From Fragilaria crotonensis (taxonomy: Eukaryota > Bacillariophyta > Fragilariophyceae > Fragilariales > Fragilariaceae): a stretch of 48,920 nucleotides of DNA. This document shows, one piece after another, positions 10,601 to 20,065 of the stretch (position 1 is its first letter; every line of letters begins with the position of its first letter). The translations under genes were made by a program, and so were the position numbers. The stretch is from positions 1 to 48,920 of the forward strand of contig JAKSYS010000487.1 in NCBI GenBank assembly GCA_022925895.1, read 5' to 3'. The notes under the pieces are model-generated. The model was not told the origin of the DNA and searched no databases. It was given only the letters and a program-made list of their open reading frames with translations.

Positions 10601-12348
10601 TCATTCATTCCGTTCGCCTGCTTAATCTTCAACGATGTCTTGAAAATTTCCATTGAGGCGTCGAATTCGCCCCGTTCGCAGTATATGACGCCCACATGAT
10701 GAAAAGCTTGAGCAACTTTGTTAGAATTTGCGCCCAGAAGACTTCGGTAGATATCTAGGGCTTCTTCGTAGCAGCGAAGTGCCGCGTCAAAGTCGCCTTG
10801 GCCAAGATGGCAATGACCCATACTGAGCAGAGTATCTGCAACGCACTCCGTAGAACGGCATCCGATTTCAAGCAATACTTTCATTATCTTCCCGTACAGT
10901 TGCATTTCCATCTCCCAGTCACCCCATTCACCGACAGCAGTACCGACAAGTCGCAGCGCATCTGCTAGCTCAATCATCTGATTCGCCGGAGCCTTTGACT
11001 TCGACAATACTTGACCTTGCCTATACAAGCAAGTAGCTAGTTGTAGACAAGCGTCGAGTGCAATATTGTGACCAACATCGTCAACGATTTCAACTTCGAA
11101 TTCGTCACTTCTAAATTTTCTGTCCTTGACTTTTTGTCTCTTGGCTTGGATGTAATTCCGGGAATCGAGAACATGGCGTCGAGTACCAGTAACAATTCCG
11201 ATGACGTCCAATCGACTCTGTACAAAGTCCATATCACGCAAGATTGACTTAGCCTTCGCTTGATCATCTCCCCCAGCAATTGCAATTGTTGGAAGCGCAT
11301 ATCGTCCATACCAGAATTGCTCATCTCCAGCAAGCGCAATTGCCAGCTTACGCATCCACTCTGATTGTTGCGCAATCGAAATCGGAAGTGCAAAACCAAG
11401 CAAGACCATCTTCTCTTTTCTTACGCGCACCCACGTATTATGCGGCAAACTCTCGTTCTCCGCCCTGTCCAGAATCTCAAGGTATTGAGATTCAACAAGA
11501 ACGTCGTACAACTTGGAGCAAACATACGCAACCCTAGTAGCATCAGGGAACTCCTCCGAGGAAAGAACCAGATTCCATAAACCTTGAACGAGTTCCAATG
11601 GAAGCCAAGACCTCTTCGACCGGTTTTTGAACGACTGTCTATTTCCCTTGTTGGTTGGCGGAAAAAGTCCAAACTCCTCCGTTGGAAGGTCGGCACATAC
11701 CACTGAGAGGGTGCAAAGAGAGCCCCAACAAGCTTCGTACTCGACCAACAGCGAATTCCGCTTCATTTGCTCGTTCAATTTAAACCAATCAGAATGCGCG
11801 TGAACAGAAGAATAATTTGGATCATCTGTTGCACCATAGTCAAGTTCACGATGTCCCGCGTCCAAGATTTGCTCTGGAATAGACCTGTCGTCAGCAACTG
11901 GCTGGCCGCGTTTATTGTTCATCTCCGAAAAAACCGAGTCTCCATCTGTATCGAGCTCTTTAACATTTTCAGCTGCCACAGCAAGATCTGTCTGAGGAGG
12001 TACCTGCTCCTCCAAGCATCTTGCAAGGACGCTAGTCATCTCCTTTTCCAAGTCGTCACCAGACGGAGATTTCGGCATTTGCGACCTCAATGGGAGGTCG
12101 CCATCGGAATCGAGAAACGGAGCGTCGAAGCGACCGAAGAAATCGCCAAATCCATCAGGAACTGTGGAGATATCTGGGGAATTGCCAGGTCTCAAACCCT
12201 GCGTATGTTCAAATGCATCATACGTTTGAAATGTTTGCAAGCCTTGAGCTTGTGTCCCACATTCGATAGTGTCAATGTTGGAGGCGTATGCCGTCGGCGA
12301 GGAAATCAAAAGCTCTTTAAATTCATCCTCGATCGACATTTTCTTCAT
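7654..12348 (-). CDS. Large TPR-repeat protein (kinesin light chain-like TPRs)
   Basis: This 1564-residue ORF has no internal break. Residues from about 440 to 1540 form about 25 tandem TPR units, most of 42 residues, with the pattern A.TLHN.G....G....A...Y..AL.I+...LG..H..VA. Such arrays are superhelical scaffolds that bind peptides. The first 430 residues are not TPR: they are acidic and Ser-rich, then a helical region around residues 200-400 (for example RSWLPLELVQGLWNLVLSSE). The first ATG (12348-12346) overlaps the stop of the upstream PUB ORF as ATGA. The acidic D/E-L motifs before the TPRs resemble those in that ORF, so the two are probably one gene split by a frameshift or an unrecognised short intron. 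A separate protein starting here is possible but would be odd in a eukaryote. Confidence 0.85.
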   Translation of the reverse strand: MKKMSIEDEFKELLISSPTAYASNIDTIECGTQAQGLQTFQTYDAFEHTQGLRPGNSPDISTVPDGFGDFFGRFDAPFLDSDGDLPLRSQMPKSPSGDDLEKEMTSVLARCLEEQVPPQTDLAVAAENVKELDTDGDSVFSEMNNKRGQPVADDRSIPEQILDAGHRELDYGATDDPNYSSVHAHSDWFKLNEQMKRNSLLVEYEACWGSLCTLSVVCADLPTEEFGLFPPTNKGNRQSFKNRSKRSWLPLELVQGLWNLVLSSEEFPDATRVAYVCSKLYDVLVESQYLEILDRAENESLPHNTWVRVRKEKMVLLGFALPISIAQQSEWMRKLAIALAGDEQFWYGRYALPTIAIAGGDDQAKAKSILRDMDFVQSRLDVIGIVTGTRRHVLDSRNYIQAKRQKVKDRKFRSDEFEVEIVDDVGHNIALDACLQLATCLYRQGQVLSKSKAPANQMIELADALRLVGTAVGEWGDWEMEMQLYGKIMKVLLEIGCRSTECVADTLLSMGHCHLGQGDFDAALRCYEEALDIYRSLLGANSNKVAQAFHHVGVIYCERGEFDASMEIFKTSLKIKQANGMNENYDEKTAETLCWIGKVYRERDQPGKAKKYFDTARDAKEEIFGPDSLEVAEILHNIAVLHDDGHDFERSLRYYRKCLKIRRAALGDQHADVCDTISCIGNVYKSMGDVATALKVFRRSNDLRSSAVKASPLNKEQTMTLIRSYEDILDILRIQLKTSNTPEVEKDEISSILLKMGHLYDTIHIYSKCDRCFDKALEIRNSSGDDVKAGQVLNLMGISFAKRQKYGDSMAAFEQALEMRKKCLGEGHVDVAETLHNMGNCSAKSGDFNEARTYYDEALRIKRMQLWKNDVSVAQTLHNIGNVLVAQGSNDGAMKSYKEALALRKNALGCDSVEVAYSLHCIAKINRNQHDIASARENFDASLRIKRLRLHKHHPSIAETLEQLGSIYMHIGEEEEGALCLNAALNIYKTRRGEGVKIAHIYEQLGLKCERKQCITKALDYFNRSLKVRARFFGAEHESVADMHYRIGKLQRDQKSYHEALASFQAATKIRKKSTGRDDLVIADILIDAGVLQIRLGQVDVAEKCFGEALRIRSLVLDPRHEKIGECLVLNGNILVEKKMYAEAIGVFQDALSIFQDNAGDFGMLCADAHQHLGRVYTLTLEFDKAQDHYERCLKAHKSRHDGNDLDVAKVNHGLGEIYFARGDYRRAEDYFRESVEVMVAQLGENHLDVANAVLSLGRTCNKLNSPDEATMYFEQARLTKQHHLGDNHLEVQEIDLEIGRCHAVKNEYEEALQAFQSYLRARRTSVGDDEVVCDILLEIGTAEHELGRFDSALSNLSSALILYRALLGEDQVPVANALYLLGVAYGAKHAYQESMKYHKEAFRLRRRLLGPDDLSVAQSLDKICSLYMNLPNLEKALQSIKEVLRIRTLKLGKDHIDVGTSLFAMGVIFSETNELDKAMECYRVSHQIRAQHLGEASVEVAQTLHNMGTVLGKQQDFESALEHWRRAVVSYREAGFSDEDHLVAVTIGNINMAEAFLDDTQRN

Positions 12349-14120
12349 TGGTGCCGTCCCTTTTTCAGAGAGACCGACTCAACTTCCTCATTCTTAACTG
12401 TCGAAGGTTTGCCTCCCTCAGGCGAGTGAACGAGACACTGCGAGGACTCTACGCCATGATACACAGCCTTCTTTCGAACGGCTGTGAAGGAGTTCACATC
12501 GATTTCCGAGTCAGCAAGATGCTCTGTGGTCAGCGTTGGGCACGGAACAGACATCGGTTGACGTTCAACATTGACATTGTGGCTTACGACGGCATTGCTG
12601 AGACTATGATACTGGTTGGGTTGAGAAGTCACTGCGGAAATCGATACCTGAGAGTCACCAGTCGAACCAGTAGTTGCTTTGTCTTCAGACACTAGGTTGA
12701 CAGTCTGCGGAGAAGGCGAATTTGAAAATTCTTTTTCCTTTGAACACGTGAAGATATTTTGAATTTCCTTCTCGACATCGTCTGAAATCGGGAGGCATTG
12801 AGTATCGCTTAGTTCAGCTTTCATTTTTTGAAGCAAGCAATCGTCCGTCATACCAAAGTCTATCTCGCCAGCAATGATTGGAACCGTTAAGCTTCCTTCA
12901 GTTGGAACTACTTTTGCAGGCTTGGGGTCAGCGTCCTCTGACGAAAGCATTAGCTGAGCTTCTCGCTGACTATCACAACGTGATTTGGACACGTTTATGT
13001 TCCCTTCGATCGACATCCCAGCATCGGTTCCTACGTCAGTGTCTGGCTCGTCGAGAAAAGCGCCATCCTCTGCCCAACCATCTTCCATTAACGCGTCCTC
13101 CATTTCCTTCAGCAATGAGTCGTCTGGAGGAAGTGGATCAGATTTCGGCGCGAACGTAACGGGCTGCGTCTTTGGCTGATGTGGCAACGATCTAATCGCA
13201 GATAGCGCTTCCTCGGTGTCCTCCAGAAATGAAGCATTCCCTGTGGAAACTTGAGGAAGTGACAGTGGCACGTGTTGCGTCCGCTCACCCTTTCGATCCG
13301 CCAACAACTGCGATCTGTCGTCCGGTGAAATTGCATATCGTCTCGTATTGTTTTGCTGTAGATCGACTGCCGGCGCACGGCCAGGTAGTAGCGCCTCTTG
13401 AAACTCCTTCTGTAAAGCGTCGGTCTCCCGCCTCTTCTTTTGGGATTCGTCCTCGCAAGATTTGGACGACAACCGAGGCGCAAGCGGCGGTTTCGTTGAA
13501 GAAAGTATTGTTGGGGACTTTGGCAACTCGGGGACCCCCAGCGGCATTCTACCCGGCGAATCGTTCGCCAGCTGAACTGGAGGTGAAATAGTCGGGATTC
13601 CGAACGATGGAAACGAGGTCTGGTATGGCACAGTTGATACCGGTGAATCCTCCAACTCTTTGGAGATTTCCAAATCGAGGTCATCTATTGTAGCAATAGT
13701 TGATGTTTCGTAAAGAGAAGTCGTCTCGAAGCTATCGTGGCTAACTGGCGCAACGTTCTTCGGCTTGGGCGGCATTTTGGACAAAGCAAAACCTAAGTAG
13801 TCAGCCCTCTCTTGCAACGCTCGCCTCGCATTCCAAATGACCATTTTGCTTTCGTGTTCTTTCAGGAGCTGCAGAGTCTGTCCCTTTTTGGAAAATTGAC
13901 ACGCAATCAACACTTCCAGTCCGCCGGAGTGACGAACCACTCGTCGCTTGAAGGTTTCATTTGATAGTTTGAACTTGCGCGTTTTCTTTTCGTACTTTTC
14001 TTCCGTCAAGATATTATCTAGCACTTTCGCCAAAGTTACAACACATTCCTCTGCAGTGAGAAGGACAAGGGCGTCTTCGATGGTCGGCATCTCTTGTTTC
14101 ACGGATGTCAAGACTTCCAT
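12345..14120 (-). CDS. PUB-domain protein, probably the N-terminal part of the TPR gene
   Basis: The ORF is 591 residues. Residues about 13-105 look like a PUB (PUG) domain: AEECVVTLAKVLDNIL, then KYEKKTRKFKLSNETFKRRV, then GGLEVLIACQFSKKGQTLQL. PUB domains in PNGase, UBXD1 and HOIP bind the C-terminal tail of Cdc48/p97 or related peptides. The remaining 480 residues are acidic, Ser/Pro-rich and probably disordered, with repeated short motifs such as DDSLLKEMEDALMEDGW and DDCLLQKMKAEL. The ORF ends GRHQ-stop, and that TGA overlaps the ATG of the TPR ORF. The minus-1 frame is open across the junction for at least 11 codons before the downstream ATG, so a one-base indel near AAAAAGGG would join the two. 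Confidence 0.72.
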   Translation of the reverse strand: MEVLTSVKQEMPTIEDALVLLTAEECVVTLAKVLDNILTEEKYEKKTRKFKLSNETFKRRVVRHSGGLEVLIACQFSKKGQTLQLLKEHESKMVIWNARRALQERADYLGFALSKMPPKPKNVAPVSHDSFETTSLYETSTIATIDDLDLEISKELEDSPVSTVPYQTSFPSFGIPTISPPVQLANDSPGRMPLGVPELPKSPTILSSTKPPLAPRLSSKSCEDESQKKRRETDALQKEFQEALLPGRAPAVDLQQNNTRRYAISPDDRSQLLADRKGERTQHVPLSLPQVSTGNASFLEDTEEALSAIRSLPHQPKTQPVTFAPKSDPLPPDDSLLKEMEDALMEDGWAEDGAFLDEPDTDVGTDAGMSIEGNINVSKSRCDSQREAQLMLSSEDADPKPAKVVPTEGSLTVPIIAGEIDFGMTDDCLLQKMKAELSDTQCLPISDDVEKEIQNIFTCSKEKEFSNSPSPQTVNLVSEDKATTGSTGDSQVSISAVTSQPNQYHSLSNAVVSHNVNVERQPMSVPCPTLTTEHLADSEIDVNSFTAVRKKAVYHGVESSQCLVHSPEGGKPSTVKNEEVESVSLKKGRHQ

Positions 14121-14668
14121 GCCATGTCAAGCAAACAACCGTCAAGCGCAAGCGTTTGTTACCTCCATTTGCAATGTTAAATTCGTCGTTGTTGATGACC
14201 TGAAGTCATCCTGGCATAGTGCCAGGGTGCTACGACAAGGTGCCATGACCTCGCACCAATGGTACATCGCACCGGTTCCTCAATACTGTACTACAGTACC
14301 CTGGAACACATACTGCACATACTCGGATCTCGGACTATACGGAATGCATACTGTCGAGTTGAGTACCGGGAGTACCAGGTCTACGAGAACTATGGAAGGA
14401 AAACCGTGTGTCGTATGTTCATACTCCCAGGATGTCATAGAGAGTCATCGTGTCATCGTATTCGAAGTACGATGGGACATGGCGACATGGCACACAACAG
14501 ACATTCGATACCACATACTTGCACCTTCCAACTTCCAAGCATATGACATCGTTGGTGGTTCTGACGTTATGACTACTATCGTACTCGAGTACCATTCTGT
14601 ACAAAGTACTAGTACCATGGAACTATAAACTCCCAATTCCCAACGCCGCATCGTATGCGGTACTCTTA
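14121..14668. other. Promoter-side intergenic region of the PUB/TPR gene
   Basis: No gene is seen. GTAC words are frequent from about 14280 to 14620. The region ends at the TTA target duplication of the next MITE (14666-14668). Confidence 0.5.
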
Positions 14669-15398
14669 GAGCATGCGCACCGGTAACGCTATTTTCTGAT
14701 TTCGGTCAGATCTGACCGAAAAATTGTAAAATTATAACCACCGGTTGGGCCCGATACGCTACATTGTAACTTTTGCGACGCAATTTTCTGACCAAACGCT
14801 ATTCCAACGTCTACATGTAGACGTTGGAATAGCGTTTGGTCACCAAATGTCAGATTGTAGCGTGTCGAAATATGTCCTATTCGATCAGTTCGATTGCAGT
14901 ATTTCCTCTATTTGATCACTTCGATTGACTTGCTTCCATCGATCGTGCGATCGTGCGCTGTATGTGATATCTTGGGAAGGAAACAAAAAGCGAAATATGA
15001 CACCAATCAACATGGATGAACTTTTCCTCCTGTATATTCGACGACAATGTCTTCAGCCCTGAAGTTTGGCATAGATTTTGCGCAAACCAGGTACCCCATT
15101 GTCTTCTGCTCCTGTAGTGGTACCTGGTACAGTCGCATGATAAAGTTCGAGACAAGATGCAAGATGCGTCGAGACGGAGTGAAGTATGGATCATACTTCG
15201 TAATTAGGCGCAGGGCGCGGGTCAGACCTTCGTAATTTGGGCACGGGTCCTCGCCAGTTTTTGAATCTGACGAAAAATAGCGTTACGGGTGTGGGATAGG
15301 ACCCACACAGGACATTTCCGAAATATCCAAAATAGGTTTCTAAAGACACCTTAAGTTTCTAAAGACGCTACAAAATAGCGCTACCGGTGCGCATGCTC
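14669..15398. mobile_element. MITE with 27-bp TIRs and TTA target duplication
   Basis: The 730-bp element starts gagcatgcgcaccggtaacg. It ends in the inverted copy, with one mismatch in 27. TTA flanks both sides (14666-14668 and 15399-15401). The termini share GAGCATG with the MITE at 5429 and the duplication has the same T(A/T)A form, so the two probably used the same PIF/Harbinger-like transposase. Inside are a perfect 22-bp palindrome (14700-14721), a perfect 54-bp palindrome (14789-14842) and repeated aacgctatt motifs. No transposase is encoded. Confidence 0.92.
14789..14842. repeat. 54-bp perfect palindrome inside the MITE
   Basis: Positions 14789-14842 read the same on both strands, with the centre at catg (14814-14817). 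The unit begins tgaccaaacgctattccaac. Its aacgctatt core matches the subterminal repeats of the element, so it may be a fused pair of transposase-binding sites or a strong hairpin. Confidence 0.95.
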
Positions 15399-15935
15399 TT
15401 AGTACGTATCATACAATGAAGTTACATCGCTCGTGCTGTTCATATGTGTGATATAACGCATGTATAGTACCAGGTACCGGTACGATAATCAGTGTCATAG
15501 ATGTCATAACCCATACGCACGAACTGTCGCACCATCTTACAAAGCAAAGCTACCTTTCGTGCTTTATTGCGATGTTCACGGTGTGTGATGTCAAATCTGT
15601 GCTGGGATTGCCAGTCCACAAGTCCCATACATCAACTCCTTGGAGATTTCTTCTCAAAGCGTACTACTTCGTACTCCGAGTACCTCCTTACTCGCTAGGC
15701 GCTAGATATATGAGATGGTCTACCGGTAGAATCGTTGCAGCAGACCCAAAAGCTTAGCAAAGTTCCTAATAGAACGCACTTTCTCCGGAGCTAAGACAAG
15801 GAAATGTGACCATGGTTTAAAAAGGTTCATTCCTAGGTGCTTGATTATACCACCGCATCTTCCGTTGCTTATTTATGAATATACCTTCAGTGAGGTCCCG
15901 CTTATGCATTCATTAAGTGGGCGATGTAGTTGATT
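15399..15935. other. Intergenic between MITE and cyclin
   Basis: No gene is seen. One exact GTACCAGGTAC 11-mer lies at 15467-15477. The part next to the cyclin stop (15936) is AT-richer and probably the cyclin 3' UTR. Confidence 0.5.
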
Positions 15936-16886
15936 TTAAGCATGCGTCGTTGAGGCCGATACAGAACGTGGAGACCCCAAAAGTCCTTTGCTTGTTTGTT
16001 GCTTGCACAGCTGAACTATCTGTTGGGAGACACAGCCCGGGGATACCGAGAAAGTACTAGTTTCAAGACAACGGAACAATCGACTCTTCACATACGTACG
16101 TTCGATGTCGTTAGAACGAATGTCGGCATATCGGATGATGGTATCCAAGATTGAGTTCATTGAGGAACATGGCGGCGACGTGAATTCCAAGGCGTTCCTC
16201 AAGGCGACCAAAGCAATGGTCGATGGCTTGGATGCCAGAAAAAGGCAGTCCTTTACTGCGAGTTCTGTTTGAAATTTGCAAAGCTCAATAATCACGGACC
16301 TTTCTGAACTGGAAATTATGTTTTCAGGCACCACAAGTAAGTAATAGCGTACAAATGCGAGGGCAGTCGGAGGGTGCACTCGCCACTTCAGAGCTGCAAG
16401 GATCTTTCGTTCCATATCAATGACTTCCTGTGCCGAGAAGATGCCTCGGCTTAAACTCGACACAGCTTTGGGTTCCATTGCTTGAGGCTCGTGTATTTTT
16501 ATGGCAGTGTAGAGGCATGTCATGCACGCTAACTGAAACAAACCGCGGTCATCCCTGGTCTCACGAGAAGAAAGAGTGTATCGATCCAAATAGTTGATGG
16601 CAATTGCAACTGTCTCACGACTGAACTTGCAGAAATCGACTATCTGATAGCACCACTCGATCATCTTCGATCGACAGCTTTCATCGACTGAAGCTGCCGC
16701 ATCTGGTGAGGAGAGGAACGACAGTTGGTGCGAATGGAAGTATGCACAACCTTCACAACTATAGAATTCGTCTTCCTGTTTTCTCATTGCCTGAAGGGTG
16801 CAAACACTTTCCTCGACGGATATTCTTGATTGGAATGCCATTATCATACAATGATCTTGAGAAGTGGAGGATAGGAGAGTCGCCAT
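15936..16886 (-). CDS. Diatom-specific cyclin (dsCYC), copy 1
   Basis: The ORF is 316 residues in one exon. The cyclin box begins about residue 71 with CRSKMIEWCYQIVDFCKFSR, followed by ETVAIAINYLDRY. The Arg and Lys expected to contact a CDK lie in this stretch. FQLACMTCLYTAIKIHEP and LKWRVHPPTALAFVRYYL follow, completing the cyclin fold. The N-terminal motif VEESVCTLQAMRKQE aligns with EDAAASIEAMRMQE in copy 2. That alignment suggests that the start may be Met14 or Met16 (16847 or 16841) rather than Met1. dsCYCs are an expanded diatom family; members respond to light or nutrients and act at cell-cycle entry. The C-terminus has GSPRSVS, conserved in all three copies here. Which dsCYC this is cannot be told from the sequence alone. 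Confidence 0.85.
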   Translation of the reverse strand: MATLLSSTSQDHCMIMAFQSRISVEESVCTLQAMRKQEDEFYSCEGCAYFHSHQLSFLSSPDAAASVDESCRSKMIEWCYQIVDFCKFSRETVAIAINYLDRYTLSSRETRDDRGLFQLACMTCLYTAIKIHEPQAMEPKAVSSLSRGIFSAQEVIDMERKILAALKWRVHPPTALAFVRYYLLVVPENIISSSERSVIIELCKFQTELAVKDCLFLASKPSTIALVALRNALEFTSPPCSSMNSILDTIIRYADIRSNDIERTYVKSRLFRCLETSTFSVSPGCVSQQIVQLCKQQTSKGLLGSPRSVSASTTHA

Positions 16887-18960
16887 GGCGGAGACTGTGG
16901 ACGAATATCAATAATGAGTGAAAATGACATAAGACAGACATAAAGCATTGAAAAGGTCATAATGCATTCGCATCGCAGCAAATGCCTCAAACCAGTGGAA
17001 ATGACCCGGCTTTTCCAGCATTTCTGCATTTCGCACATATACAAAGGTTTTACACTGCACAAGTCTACTGGGAGGTGCTGATGTATGTAGCCACTTCGTG
17101 GAGTATTCCACATCACTTTCTGTTTTCTGTGCACCCCCATGAGACATGCGAACCCTGCAGGACTGGTACGAGTAGGCTGGTAGGACGAAGTTGAATAATC
17201 CGTCAACGTGCGTCGTCGTCGTCATGTCAGACTCAAGACATCAGCTGGTTGGACGAGTCCTCGGATTCAACGTGTTTCGTTACGACCGCGTTCTTTTGAT
17301 ACCATCGGATATTTCTCGACAATTCGGAGTTTGGCTGCCTGAGAAAAATCGCTCCGAGACGATTTTCGTTTCGGTTCTACAGGCGTCTCAAATAAACACT
17401 GATCGAACAATGTAGAAATGAAGTAGTACCAGTAGTACCGTAGTTGGTTCAAGTACTAATACACTGTACGTCAACGCCTTGATGGTCCATAGTATGCATA
17501 TACTCATAGTTCACAGTTAATACATGGAGTCAATCATTGTGTCTATTGTACCAAAGTCCACAGCACCATAGCACACAGTACTAATGTTGAGGCATACTAA
17601 ATATTGTGATTCAGGGAGTTCATTCTTTGCGAGATGTGTGAGCAGAGTTGGATTCTTGAGAAGGGAATCACACATCGCACGAACATCAGTCACAGTGAAA
17701 CAACAAGAAGTGCTGAGAATAAAGAGAAATCTAGACTTGGTGTCTACTGCAAACGAAAGTTTGACCATGGGTGATGAATCAACACAGAATTGGTGTCATA
17801 GACAAATGACTTCCTTGTCTTTCGAATGTTACAATCCATTATCACCAAGAATTATTTTGTCGTACCATAGGTAGCGTGCGTTCACAAAGTTCATTTGAGA
17901 AGTAAACAAATTGCTAGAAAATTATTGGAAAAGTTAACATTTAAAAATACCTACCTTTATTCCTGTTGCATCTTAATTTGAATGCAGAACTCTGAGGATT
18001 GTACCATAAGTTGTGCACACTTCTCACATTTTTTGCAAGCTTGAAACAAAATCATGTTATAGTTGTCCTCCTGTTACACTGTACACTGACCTCTCGCATG
18101 GAGTGAAAAAGGGTGTGATAAGTTGTTGTGTTAGTCCAATCTAGAAACAGACTCTTCACATTACCCTGTGTCGGGCACATAATCACACAACACAGAATAC
18201 TTTCATGACATTTCCATCCTCCTCCTTTTCTGCAACTACCAGCACTGTCAGTGACACTATTTCTTGCGTAATGTCTTACTGTGCCCTTGCAAACAGATCG
18301 TGTAATAGCCCAGTACTACAGCAGTTTTGTTTGTTTGTCAGTATTATTAGATCAGATATTGCTTGAGCCTCTGTCGAGTTGTTTGGCCAACAAATTCCAA
18401 CAACAGCAGGAAACAAAGTTGTCTACAGTGTAAATTGTGCACAAATTCCATTTATTAGAAGTGTGGGTGGTGCGGCAAAGAAGGCTATTAGGAAGGATGG
18501 ACAATGATGCTTGCTCAAACGAATCAAAAGTTGTAATTTATTGTTGTTGTGATGCATTATGCCAATACACAGCAAAAAGTATATGTATAATGCCTTGAGC
18601 CCTGAATAGTAATTGCTGCACATCTGGTCCTTGAGTAAAACTTCTGGAACAAGGTTAAGCTACTAATTAGATCAAATCATTCATATTATCGTCTCCATCA
18701 ACAGTTGCTTCTCTTATTGAAGCTTTCATTTGTGGGTTTGATCATTGCCTTCTTGAAGTTCTTCTGCAGAAGAAGCACTCATGTTGGGACCAATCTATTT
18801 TTGTCAAACTGGTATAAGGAACTCAATTTCATTGCATGCATACAACAGATTTTGTTTGTAAAGAGGTCAGAATGGAGCATGTCAAACAGGGAATGAAGGC
18901 CTTTGATTTTGAACTTTTCAAAAACTTTCATTCACTCGCAGGACTCAGGTAGAGTTAAAA
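16887..18960. other. Gene-poor intergenic DNA
   Basis: The stretch holds only short ORFs without recognisable domains. The AT-rich part from about 17880 to 18960 has a composition unlike the GTAC-rich spacers. It resembles old transposon DNA, but I found no terminal repeats or coding motifs to name an element. Confidence 0.45.
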
Positions 18961-18973
18961 AGGTGAGTTTTAA

Positions 18974-19317
18974 CTCAGATGTCATGCACTGCACTATCAT
19001 ATAGCACGATGTGCACGGATCCGATTAGAATGCAAGGAAATGACGTCGAGCCGTACCAATCAGCATGCTCTCCCTATGTTACTGTCGTACTGGAGTACTG
19101 TATAACCGTAGGTAGTACGTGAAAGGGTCAGTATTGTGACGTCATCCTTGACGTCATTTCCTTGCATTCTAATCGAAACCGCATTGCATGACATCGGGGC
19201 CGGTTAGCCACAGCCGGCCGGAAGCTTGGGCCGGCCGCGATTTTGGGCGGCTGTGGTTCATGTATTTAGGTCCCATCCGGTTAGCCGGCTGGTTCCTAGC
19301 AGTGCATGACATCTGAG
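18974..19317. repeat. Inverted-repeat element, 19-bp perfect ends
   Basis: ctcagatgtcatgcactgc (18974-18992) is repeated exactly in inverted form at 19299-19317. The 344-bp interval encloses another inverted-repeat unit (19022-19175) and the left arm of a third (19185-19273), so elements are nested. Confidence 0.85.
19022..19175. mobile_element. Small MITE-like unit with 26-bp perfect TIRs
   Basis: The 26 nt at 19022-19047 (starting cgattagaatgcaagg) are exactly inverted at 19150-19175. Total length is 154 bp, with GTAC-rich sequence in the middle. No target duplication is clear. Confidence 0.8.
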
Positions 19318-19744
19318 ATAAAAATGATACCCGAACCCGCAGCCGGCCGATTTTTCGCAGAGGATTATGGCCGCAGCCGGCCGTATGCCGATACGTTGGC
19401 CCGGCCGTACCCGTCAGCAGTCCGACAGTCCCTGCCGGCGCTGGGCCGCTGCAGGACTGTCACTGCCCGTACCCGTACCCGGCCGCAGTCGCACGGAAGT
19501 ACAGTACGTAGTAGAAACCTTGTACACAGTACTTTACTAACAGTACGTAATCACCAACCACCGTAACCGTGAAAAATGACAGGTGATCTGCCCTTGACCC
19601 GTGATGGGCCGAACCCAGTGATAGGAATCGACCGGAGCCGGCCGGAACCGGCCGGGACCTAAATACACGGACCGCAGCCGCCCGAAATCACGGCCGGCCC
19701 ACGGTTTCCGGCCGGCTGCGGCTAACGGGCCCCGATGTCATGCA
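19185..19744. repeat. Foldback element with about 89-bp inverted arms
   Basis: The left arm (19185-19273) and right arm (19655-19744) are inverted copies with small differences. Each holds tgcatgacatcggggccgg-like ends, ccggccg blocks and a ggacctaaata segment. The element is GC-rich and could fold into a long hairpin. The left end lies inside the 18974-19317 repeat. Confidence 0.85.
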
Positions 19745-20058
19745 CTGGTTCCTAGCACTTTTCGCCCCATCGCACGTCACGGGCGGAGCACTTGTCATTT
19801 TTCACGGTTACGAGTACTACCGGTAGCTCAACCCAGTACAATTACGTATGTAGTGTTAGTAGTACTGTGAACTGTGAACTATACTTGTACTATGTACTGT
19901 AGTACTGTGCGACGGCGGCCGGGTACGGGCACGGGCAGAGACTGTCGGAATGTGGACGGGTACTGTATGCATATGCGGCAGGCGGCAGGGCGCAATTATC
20001 GGCATATCAGGAATCAGGATACGGCCGGCTGCGGCCAGAAAAAGCCTCTGCGAAAAAT
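19345..20058. repeat. Interleaved inverted repeat with CCGGCCG blocks
   Basis: The left arm (19345-19494) and right arm (19907-20058) are imperfect inverted copies. Shared stretches include atttttcgcagagg, tggccgcagccggccgtat and gtacccggccgc. This pair overlaps the 19185-19744 foldback. A further 20-bp perfect inverted pair (19562-19581 and 19793-19812, cgtaaccgtgaaaaatgaca) lies between its arms. There is no ORF with coding character. Confidence 0.8.
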
Positions 20059-20065
20059 TAGGCCT

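Noticed and set aside
12345-12370. Programmed minus-1 frameshift at the PUB/TPR junction
   Set aside because: The sequence G-AAA-AAG is not a canonical slippery heptamer, and no downstream structure is obvious; an indel or intron is simpler.
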